This document shows positions 1-6,999 of a DNA stretch of 64,000 bases, one piece after another. The translations under genes and the position numbers were made by a program. Origin of the DNA: Methylophaga sp. Lineage in GTDB: Bacteria; Pseudomonadota; Gammaproteobacteria; Nitrosococcales; Methylophagaceae. How positions within the stretch are numbered: the stretch's first letter is position 1; each line of letters opens with the position of its first letter. The notes under the pieces were generated by a model. The model was not told where the DNA came from. It saw only the letters and a list, made by a program, of their open reading frames with translations, and searched no databases. The stretch lies in the NCBI GenBank assembly GCA_024636315.1, contig JAGXHJ010000065.1, positions 24,689 to 88,688 on the forward strand, given 5' to 3'.

Positions 1-1
1 T

Positions 2-826
2 AATGAAGTATTAACAGGCACAGATGGCACTAATCAGGTGTTTGTATTAGCTAACTTCCCTGTTGTTCGTCCGCGTGCGATTTTTGACTTGCAAGGTAAT
101 GCTATTGGCAACGTGGCCAACGCGGTTAAAGTTGAATTTGATGTCAGTGGTTACACAACCTTGCAAGCGTTTGACGGTTCAGGCTCGCAAACTGCTGGCA
201 ATTATTACGTGTTGGACTACAACTTGGGTGAAGTCTATATCGTTAACCAAGCAGGTGCGATTCAAAAACCTGCAGCCATTGATAATGTGCGTGTGAGCTA
301 CAGCTACTCAACGAATGGTTATGCCTACAGCACTGACTTTACGGGTGATGCTGATATTGCATGGGATAACTTCCTGTACCGCTATGGCAAACGTAAAAAC
401 GTGATTGAAGACGACCGTTATCACATGGCTAACTTCGGCTTAATGTCGGGCGCGGTGATGACTGAAATTGAACGTGCTAAACAGTTTGGTGCTAATAACG
501 CACGTAATGGCACAAGCTTATCGACTGACGGTAATCTAGGTCGCGTTAAAGATGTACCTAACTTCAAAACATCAACACCTGGTCTAAACATGGGTGATCA
601 ACGCGTCGTTATCGGTGAACGTGGGCAAACACGTCTTCGCATGATGAAACCTTGGTCCATGGGTGAAATGCAAGATCAGAAAGATGCAAATGGTCGTTTC
701 ACAGGTAAGAAAGAAGCCTACGGCGATCAGTTCCTTGTTTTACACACACCAACGCAACTTAAAGCGGCCTACACATCAATTGTGTTGTATAGCGCTGCGG
801 GTCGAGTTGCTCGGGTTAATCCGTAG
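2..826 (+). CDS. Phage major capsid/coat protein (partial, 5' end outside window)
   Basis: Frame open to the left edge (NEVLTGTDGTNQVFVLANFP...); position before connector/tail genes; C-terminal part typical of a coat protein. Confidence 0.7.
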   Translation, partial: NEVLTGTDGTNQVFVLANFPVVRPRAIFDLQGNAIGNVANAVKVEFDVSGYTTLQAFDGSGSQTAGNYYVLDYNLGEVYIVNQAGAIQKPAAIDNVRVSYSYSTNGYAYSTDFTGDADIAWDNFLYRYGKRKNVIEDDRYHMANFGLMSGAVMTEIERAKQFGANNARNGTSLSTDGNLGRVKDVPNFKTSTPGLNMGDQRVVIGERGQTRLRMMKPWSMGEMQDQKDANGRFTGKKEAYGDQFLVLHTPTQLKAAYTSIVLYSAAGRVARVNP

Positions 827-843
827 TTAACGGGTTAAACATC

Positions 844-868
844 GCCTCGGCTGCACGTTAGCCGAGGC
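844..868 (+). terminator. Hairpin GCCTCGGCT-N7-AGCCGAGGC after capsid gene
   Basis: Perfect 9-bp inverted repeat followed by T-rich sequence. Confidence 0.6.
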
Positions 869-896
869 ATTGTTTGTAATGAATGAGGAACCAACC

Positions 897-1295
897 ATGT
901 CAGACATAATTGCAATAAAAAATGATGAAAAGATACCGCGTTATATCGGCAGCACGATGATAGCGCCTGGTGAAACAAAACACTTTCATAAAAGCACCTT
1001 GCCAGCCTATTTGCGTGAGCCTACCGAACAGGTAGAGCAAGCAGTGATTGAAAACCCATTGTTAGTGATTCTTGCTCATAGCATCAAGGACATTGCTGAG
1101 ATATTTCCAACGCTAAGTGCTGAACAGTTAACAGAACTTGAAGCACTAGAGCTTGAAGGTGCTAATCGCTCAGGCCTTGCCAAGGCGATTCAAGAAGAAC
1201 GTTTAAAACGTGCTGATTTGTCATTGAGTGATTCTGATGAAGGCGGTGAAGGACTCATCACTGGTGTTGAAGCCTATATTCGTGAGCATGAATAA
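897..1295 (+). CDS. Phage hypothetical protein (structural module)
   Basis: ORF MSDIIAIKNDEKIPRYIGST... with SD GAGGAACC upstream; overlaps next gene by ATGAATAA. Confidence 0.6.
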   Translation: MSDIIAIKNDEKIPRYIGSTMIAPGETKHFHKSTLPAYLREPTEQVEQAVIENPLLVILAHSIKDIAEIFPTLSAEQLTELEALELEGANRSGLAKAIQEERLKRADLSLSDSDEGGEGLITGVEAYIREHE

Positions 1296-1893
1296 GATGT
1301 CGCTCATTAACCAACTGACATCGAAGATCGTTATTGAAGCGCTACTTAGAAACGGTTATCCCGTTTTTGAGGGTGACTTCAATTTGACTTTGGTCGGTAT
1401 TCGGTCGAATAACAATGATGCTAACGAATTTAACGATGTGTTGGTTGTCCTGTTTTCGGTCGGTATTTGCCAGAATATTCTTATCTTTCCGATAACAACG
1501 GACCCGGGTGTGTACTACCGAGAAAACCCGATTAATCCAGATGGTACGGCAATTGTTGTTCCTGGTCATTTTTCACGTTGTTGGAAATTAGGCTTACATC
1601 GAGGTCAATATCCTGCGTTAGTGCAGGTTGGGCCGATGGATGTTTATCGTGATGGCGACAGAGATAACAAGCTTGATTTCGACCCTAAATCCATTCAAAA
1701 CGGCTTGTTCGGTATCAATCTTCACCGTTCAGCTAAAGACTACATTTCCAGCATCGTCGATCGTTGGTCTGCTGGGTGTCAGGTTATGGCTGATCCTGCT
1801 GACTTTGATGTGCTGATGGCGTTAATTGAAAAGTCGACAACACGCTACGGTGACCGATTCAGTTACACATTGTTAACTGAGGAGCAGCTTTAG
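1288..1893 (+). CDS. Candidate phage peptidoglycan hydrolase / L,D-transpeptidase-like protein
   Basis: Motif FGINLHRSAKDYISSIVDRWSAGCQV (His ... SAGCQ) resembles YkuD-type H...S-x-G-C arrangement; sits directly before holin-like gene. Confidence 0.5.
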   Translation: MNKMSLINQLTSKIVIEALLRNGYPVFEGDFNLTLVGIRSNNNDANEFNDVLVVLFSVGICQNILIFPITTDPGVYYRENPINPDGTAIVVPGHFSRCWKLGLHRGQYPALVQVGPMDVYRDGDRDNKLDFDPKSIQNGLFGINLHRSAKDYISSIVDRWSAGCQVMADPADFDVLMALIEKSTTRYGDRFSYTLLTEEQL

Positions 1894-1895
1894 CT

Positions 1896-2063
1896 ATGAA
1901 TAGTTGGCGTTATTGGCTTATTGCTTTTGGTTCAATTTGTCTATTAGCGGGTTATTACCTGCGAGACAGACAAGATAATTATGAACCAGCAATAGAGGTT
2001 GAGATGACAGTACAGCTTCAGGCCAAAAATAATTGTATTTCACTTTATGAGGCACAGGTTTAG
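1896..2063 (+). CDS. Small single-TM phage protein (possible spanin/lysis accessory)
   Basis: MNSWRYWLIAFGSICLLAGYYLRDRQDNYEPAIEVEMTVQLQAKNNCISLYEAQV; 55 aa, tightly packed between two lysis candidates; too short for the ORF track. Confidence 0.5.
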   Translation: MNSWRYWLIAFGSICLLAGYYLRDRQDNYEPAIEVEMTVQLQAKNNCISLYEAQV

Positions 2064-2065
2064 TT

Positions 2066-2488
2066 ATGAATTTAAATCCTTTAGCACCTATTTTCAGTAT
2101 TGGCGAAAAGCTGATTGATAAATTAATACCTGATCCAGAAGCTAAAGCAAAAGCGACGCAAGAACTACTAGTTTTGCAACAGCAAGGTGAATTGAAGGCG
2201 TTAGAAATAAGCATGAGTGCCATTTTGGCAGAAGCACAATCACCTGATCCATGGACTAGTCGTGCACGTCCTTCTTTCATGTATGTGTTTTATTTTGTGT
2301 TGATCTTATTAGTCATTGTTGCTCCATTCGTCGGTATTTTTTTCCCTGAGCAAATGGCACAGTTCTATATCAATGTTAATGCTGGATTTAAGGCTATCCC
2401 TGAAACATTGTGGTGGACATTTACTAGTGGCTTTTTAGGTTATGCCGGCGCAAGGACTTACGAAAAAACAAAAGGAGTGACTAAGTGA
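2066..2488 (+). CDS. Phage holin, 3-TM GTA-type family
   Basis: MNLNPLAPIFSIGEKLIDKLIPDPEAKAKATQELL... followed by hydrophobic segments; typical of GTA_holin_3TM family. Confidence 0.75.
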   Translation: MNLNPLAPIFSIGEKLIDKLIPDPEAKAKATQELLVLQQQGELKALEISMSAILAEAQSPDPWTSRARPSFMYVFYFVLILLVIVAPFVGIFFPEQMAQFYINVNAGFKAIPETLWWTFTSGFLGYAGARTYEKTKGVTK

Positions 2489-2784
2489 GCGATGATATCG
2501 AGCGACTTAGATCGGACATTAATAACCAAATGAGTGCATTACGTGGCGATATAAAAGACATCTCAAAAGCATTATTGGAATTGGTTAGATTAGATAGCGT
2601 TATAAAAAATCAGGACATGTTAACCAAAAGGATTGGCACCCAAGTCGATGATCATGAAAATAGAATTCGAATTGGTGAGGTGAAAAACAGCGAACAGCAA
2701 TCGCGCATCAGCAGCTCAGAACGTATCGTGTGGCTTATCGTCACCTCTGTTTTTGCATTAGCTTTTTTCTTTATTCGAGGCTAA
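2485..2784 (+). CDS. Coiled-coil protein with C-terminal TM (holin-associated/XhlA-like)
   Basis: Heptad-like N-terminus and C-terminal IVWLIVTSVFALAFFFIRG. Confidence 0.5.
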   Translation: MSDDIERLRSDINNQMSALRGDIKDISKALLELVRLDSVIKNQDMLTKRIGTQVDDHENRIRIGEVKNSEQQSRISSSERIVWLIVTSVFALAFFFIRG

Positions 2785-2786
2785 CC

Positions 2787-3401
2787 ATGCCAGGCACATT
2801 AAGCTTTTCTGATTTACAAGCCGATCACAAAGCCGCGTTAGGTAGTGCTGATAGTAAATTTAAGTCAGCTAATAATGCCGATTATGAGCGACATTTGAAT
2901 AATGCCGCCTTGGCTTTGTCACGTATTCGCCGGCGAACCTTGGTTGATACATTAACATTGGTGGCTGGTAAAAGTGATTATCCAGCCCCTAATGATTTAG
3001 TCTCGCCTAAAGTTTCAAGTTGGGGTCAGGGAAAACTTCAACCGTGGGAACCGGGTTACTGTAAGTTGCCACGAATGACAATGTTTGAAGGTGAATCAGG
3101 CTTAATGATTAATCTTAATCCTGCACCAACTGGCTCACAAATAAGCATGTTTGGCTCTGGTTATACTTATTTTTATTTAGCCGCACATCATATTGATGCA
3201 GATCCAACTAAAACGACATTCAAAGCCGCCGATCGTGATGTGTTTTTATTGTTTGCATTGATAGCGGCCATGACTGAACTAGCGGCTATGGGTGTCACTG
3301 AACCTTTGCAACTGCATCGCGGTATGGGCTCTATGCCTGCCAGTGGCACACCACAAGCATTAGTCGAACTATTAAGTAAACAAGTGGACTTGCGGCGATG
3401 A
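2787..3401 (+). CDS. Phage head-tail connector/adaptor protein
   Basis: MPGTLSFSDLQADHKAALGSAD...; position upstream of gp10-like gene. Confidence 0.5.
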   Translation: MPGTLSFSDLQADHKAALGSADSKFKSANNADYERHLNNAALALSRIRRRTLVDTLTLVAGKSDYPAPNDLVSPKVSSWGQGKLQPWEPGYCKLPRMTMFEGESGLMINLNPAPTGSQISMFGSGYTYFYLAAHHIDADPTKTTFKAADRDVFLLFALIAAMTELAAMGVTEPLQLHRGMGSMPASGTPQALVELLSKQVDLRR

Positions 3402-3895
3402 GTAGTTTTGTTGTTGAGGTGAATAATCGCGTTGTGGTCAATGCGTTGCAAAAGGCGACTAAATCGATGCCTTCAGATATTGATCATGCTGTACAACGAG
3501 CGGCGATTGAAGTTGGTCGCATGCTTAAACAAAATTCACCCAAGGCATTTTCAACGTTGACCAACAGCATTAAAGAAGATCAAGTCGCGTTAATGGAATG
3601 GCGTGTTGGACCACATGTTGATTATGCTCAATATGTTGAAGAGGGCACGAGCGGTGGCGGTAATGTGCCTTTCCCAGCTTTATTGTCCTGGATAAAAGTA
3701 AAAGGCATTCAGCCTCGTAATCCCGAATGGAATTTAGATGATCTTGCATGGGTTATCCAAAAATCAATACTGGCCAAAGGTACGCGTAAACAACCTTTTG
3801 TACAGCCCGTTATTGATAGTGGTTTTGCACAACAAAGGCTCAATCAACTTGTTGCTCAAGCAGCTGCAAGATCAATTGCTGAGGCTGGCTTGTAA
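3398..3895 (+). CDS. HK97 gp10-like head-tail joining protein
   Basis: RVGPHVDYAQYVEEGTSGGG pattern typical of gp10-like proteins; synteny. Confidence 0.65.
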   Translation: MSSFVVEVNNRVVVNALQKATKSMPSDIDHAVQRAAIEVGRMLKQNSPKAFSTLTNSIKEDQVALMEWRVGPHVDYAQYVEEGTSGGGNVPFPALLSWIKVKGIQPRNPEWNLDDLAWVIQKSILAKGTRKQPFVQPVIDSGFAQQRLNQLVAQAAARSIAEAGL

Positions 3896-4302
3896 TGTGG
3901 TTCGATATATTAATGGCTTTAAATAACCACTTGATAGCCACGTCCGAATTAAACGGCGTGGCCATTGTTGTGGGTTCTGATACTAAGATCCCGCAAGGTG
4001 CAACGGTAGTGCTTATTCGCGGTACGTTTGACCCAAAAACTACCGAGCCTAAATCGCGAGATAGTCAGCAACTCTATGTTGAATGTTGGCAATGGGACGA
4101 AAGCGAATCACCCACAAAAGGCTATGAGAAATTAGCAGAGCTCGAAGGTATTGTTATGAAAGCATTGAATGACTTTGGTGCTGGAAGTAACCGCGTTAAT
4201 AACAAACAAGTTCGAGTGATACTCGGACAAACAGAACCTGATGGCGATGCATTTCGTCCCAGCGTAGGCAGCCGAACTGCCGTTACCGTTCAATGGCAAT
4301 AG
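3895..4302 (+). CDS. Tail terminator / tail completion-like protein
   Basis: Position between gp10-like and tail tube genes; size 135 aa. Confidence 0.55.
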   Translation: MWFDILMALNNHLIATSELNGVAIVVGSDTKIPQGATVVLIRGTFDPKTTEPKSRDSQQLYVECWQWDESESPTKGYEKLAELEGIVMKALNDFGAGSNRVNNKQVRVILGQTEPDGDAFRPSVGSRTAVTVQWQ

Positions 4303-4313
4303 GAGACAATACC

Positions 4314-4466
4314 ATGCCTGAAAAAAAAGTAATAAAAGTAAAAGTGAAGCTTGTTGCACCTCACACCCATGCTGGTGAAAAGTGCAAAAAAGGCGACACT
4401 ATTGACGTCACCACAACACAAAAAACGTGGATGGCAAAACGTGGCTTAATTGAAGGAGAAGGCTAA
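4314..4466 (+). CDS. Small conserved phage protein (50 aa)
   Basis: MPEKKVIKVKVKLVAPHTHAGEKCKKGDTIDVTTTQKTWMAKRGLIEGEG; SD AGGAGA; stop overlaps next ATG. Confidence 0.6.
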   Translation: MPEKKVIKVKVKLVAPHTHAGEKCKKGDTIDVTTTQKTWMAKRGLIEGEG

Positions 4467-5218
4467 TGGCCGGTGTATTAGCGTCAGGTACGCTCTACCT
4501 AAATCGTATTATTAATGGTACTAAACAAGGCCGCGTAAAAGTGCCAGGTGTGGCCACCTTTAGTATCTCCCCTAAATCAGATAAAAAAGAAGCAACATCA
4601 AAAGACAAAAATAAATATGGCCAAGTGGTTGCCTCTGTTTTATTGCCACAACCTACAGAGTTTAAAGTCACCATTACCGATGTCGATGGCCCTGCATTAG
4701 CGATGGCCTTGATGGGTGACTTATCAGTGTTAACAGTAGGTGGCGGCACGGTTACTGGTGAAGCCGTGACAGCAAAACTTGATACCTTTGTTGATTTGGC
4801 TAACAAAAATCTCACTGCTTTGAGTGTTATTGTTAAAGATGCAGCCGATATCATTACGTATGTTGAAGGTACCGATTATGAATTGAACTATGCGTTAGGC
4901 TGGGTTAAGCCTATTTCTGGCGGTAGTATTGCTGCAGATGCTGTACTGCATATTGATTATGCGCATGGTGCGATTACAGGCCAAACTATCAACGGTTCAA
5001 CATTAGCCGAAGTACGTGGCGAATTTGTCTTGGACGGACAGAACTTAGCCGATGGCAAAGATTTAACCGTGTATGTGGATGAAGGTGTTGTCGCTACGGA
5101 TGGCGAAGTTGATTTTATGTCTGATGATTTCGTTGAACTATCTTTAGCGGGAACGATGGTTACACAAACAGGCAAAAACCAACCGTATGTGGTTGAACTT
5201 GGTAAAACATTGAGTTAA
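4466..5218 (+). CDS. Major tail (tube) protein
   Basis: Size, composition and position upstream of tape measure; MAGVLASGTLYLNRIINGTKQGRVKVPG... Confidence 0.65.
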   Translation: MAGVLASGTLYLNRIINGTKQGRVKVPGVATFSISPKSDKKEATSKDKNKYGQVVASVLLPQPTEFKVTITDVDGPALAMALMGDLSVLTVGGGTVTGEAVTAKLDTFVDLANKNLTALSVIVKDAADIITYVEGTDYELNYALGWVKPISGGSIAADAVLHIDYAHGAITGQTINGSTLAEVRGEFVLDGQNLADGKDLTVYVDEGVVATDGEVDFMSDDFVELSLAGTMVTQTGKNQPYVVELGKTLS

Positions 5219-5229
5219 CCAGCACTAGT

Positions 5230-5252
5230 GGTTGGTCGGGTTTTCCGACCAA
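5230..5252. terminator. Hairpin TTGGTCGG-GTTTTC-CGACCAA between convergent genes
   Basis: Inverted repeat directly after tail tube stop codon. Confidence 0.6.
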
Positions 5253-5296
5253 CTGAAATGTTAAACGATTTAGCCTGTTAGGGATGATGGGCTATT

Positions 5297-5869
5297 TTAC
5301 TGTGTTAATGCACCATTATAAGTGCCATCTAATGTATAGAAGCCAATCACTTCATCGAGGATAGTGGCGCCGAAAGCATTTTTCCCACGGTATGTCATTA
5401 CAACCATAATGTGATTTTCTTTATTAACGTAGCGTGTTGAAACGTGTTCAAAACTGCTGGGATCATTCATGACTGCTTTAGTTCTCTTCACAAAGTCTCG
5501 GTGAGAGCCATCCCACGCACTAAATTGGCTTTCTATCCTTTCTGTTGGTGTTATGAATTTTTCAACATAGACTGGCGCTGCCACTTCCTTGTCCGTAGTT
5601 TCTGAACCGCCAAACAATAAAATAAAAACCCAAACAACAACGGCGCTAGAGATTAGAATTATATTTCTTTTTGCTATCCCCATCTCTTTTGCGCTAAGGG
5701 TTTTTGAAGCTCCAATTGGTTTTCTAGTTTGGCTTTTTTGTGTTGATTTAGATTTCCCTAAAACACGTAATTCTTCTTCAGTAAATAAGACATTGCCACT
5801 GTCTTTTTCTTCTTTCATTTTGGCAACAGCCTCGGTGTAACTGAGGTTTGTTTCTTTCTTTTTAAACAT
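5297..5869 (-). CDS. Membrane-anchored moron protein; C-terminal domain shared with 19178..19708
   Basis: Single TM (IILISSAVVVWVFILLF); C-terminal MNDPSSFEHV...VVMTYRGKNAFGA; opposite strand to tail operon. Confidence 0.6.
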   Translation of the reverse strand: MFKKKETNLSYTEAVAKMKEEKDSGNVLFTEEELRVLGKSKSTQKSQTRKPIGASKTLSAKEMGIAKRNIILISSAVVVWVFILLFGGSETTDKEVAAPVYVEKFITPTERIESQFSAWDGSHRDFVKRTKAVMNDPSSFEHVSTRYVNKENHIMVVMTYRGKNAFGATILDEVIGFYTLDGTYNGALTQ

Positions 5870-5920
5870 ACGATATTCCTTTATATTTGCACTGATGCAC
5901 TATAAATCAACAATGACTTG

Positions 5921-5950
5921 TTGACAACAAAAGCGCAGTTCAGATATGAT
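5921..5950 (+). promoter_or_regulatory. Sigma70-like promoter TTGACA-18-TATGAT for C4-like/ant transcript
   Basis: Near-consensus -35 and -10 hexamers. Confidence 0.65.
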
Positions 5951-6017
5951 TCATTTGCACTGGCAAAATCCAGTGTCGGAGTTTGGAAGCTTCGGAATAT
6001 TACAGGACGCCCAATCA

Positions 6018-6037
6018 GCCGCGTCACGCGGTTTTTT
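6018..6037 (+). terminator. Intrinsic terminator CCGCG-TCA-CGCGG-T7 in ant leader
   Basis: GC stem plus seven Ts, between the promoter and the C4-like region. Confidence 0.65.
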
Positions 6038-6059
6038 TGTGCCATAATATTATGGTGGT

Positions 6060-6167
6060 TGTGCGTGGGGGAGCCTTCGGGTTCGCCGGTGCCTGTATCC
6101 GGTCTTCCAACTCTGCGTACAATCATCACCCTGTTTGGAAGTAGGGTGATGGTTTAATCCATACAGG
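6060..6167 (+). ncRNA. C4-antisense-RNA-like leader element controlling ant
   Basis: CCTGTAT (6092-6098) is exactly complementary to ATACAGG (6161-6167) at the ant RBS; CTTCCAA (6104-6110) is exactly complementary to TTGGAAG (6135-6141); pairs nest. Hairpin CATCACCCT/AGGGTGATG at 6124-6151. Confidence 0.6.
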
Positions 6168-6176
6168 AGATTAACC

Positions 6177-6701
6177 ATGAACTATCATCTCAACCCGCTT
6201 TCTGTGGGGCAATTTTCCATTTCTGAATGCGCCATGGTCGATAATGTGCCGCATGTCACCCGTAAAGCGATGGGTGAATTTCTCGAATATGCCGATCCCC
6301 AAAATGCAATCGATAAAATTTTAGAGCGAAATCCATTCATTAATTCCTATTCAGTACCTGTCAATATGTCAGGTGGTGATGGAAAAAATTACGATATTCG
6401 CGTTTATCATCCGGTCGGTTTTATGTCAGTCGTATTATCTAGCAATCAACCCAAAGCTAAATTAGTGAAAGAAGCTGTTGCCAATTTGGTTTATGACTAT
6501 TCACGGCGCGATAAAATTTCAGCAGGGTTGGAGGTTCAGATCCGCTATCAGAAAATTTCGATCATCAACAAACTTGACCAAGTAAAAACACAGTTTGCCC
6601 GTGAAGGATTGATAGCGAGCCTTAGACAAGTGTGCCAGCAATTAGGTGAGCCAGTGCCCGATATTGGCCTATTAGGTCTGGGGGTGAGCCATGAACGCTG
6701 A
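6177..6701 (+). CDS. Phage antirepressor-like protein (P22 Ant N-terminal type)
   Basis: HVTRKAMGEFLEYADPQNAIDKILERNPFI and VYHPVGFMSVVLSSNQPKAKLVKEAVANLV resemble antirepressor N-terminal families; strong SD CAGGAGA. Confidence 0.65.
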   Translation: MNYHLNPLSVGQFSISECAMVDNVPHVTRKAMGEFLEYADPQNAIDKILERNPFINSYSVPVNMSGGDGKNYDIRVYHPVGFMSVVLSSNQPKAKLVKEAVANLVYDYSRRDKISAGLEVQIRYQKISIINKLDQVKTQFAREGLIASLRQVCQQLGEPVPDIGLLGLGVSHER

Positions 6702-6876
6702 TCAGTTACGAGACTGCGGTAAATTCTGCACCGTTTCACAAGGGCTAGCAGTGTTAAGTTATATGATGTTTGAGTTTCGTGACAACACGGATTCACAGAT
6801 TAATTTTGAATATCTTGTTGCACAAGTGCAGCTTATTAATATTTGTCTTAACGAGGCGATGGAGGTGTTTGACTAA
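6691..6876 (+). CDS. Small phage protein (61 aa)
   Basis: ORF overlapping ant stop (ATGAACGCTGA). Confidence 0.45.
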   Translation: MNADQLRDCGKFCTVSQGLAVLSYMMFEFRDNTDSQINFEYLVAQVQLINICLNEAMEVFD

Positions 6877-6950
6877 GCCAATTTCCCCCCTGTTTTGCTT
6901 GACCAAAGCGTTGATAATGCCTAGCACTAACTAAAGGTAAAGCAATCGCG

Positions 6951-6989
6951 AAAAGCCACGGTTTCCATTATGGAACCGTGGCTTTTTTT
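6951..6989. terminator. Strong bidirectional intrinsic terminator
   Basis: AAAAGCCACGGTTTCCATTATGGAACCGTGGCTTTTTTT; near-perfect stem flanked by A/T tracts. Confidence 0.85.
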
Positions 6990-6999
6990 GGGAGAAAGT

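Noticed and set aside
5918-6157. 79-aa ORF as an Ash/Icd-like protein gene
   Set aside because: Overlaps the promoter, terminator and C4-like structure; more likely a structured leader than a translated gene, so kept only as supporting evidence
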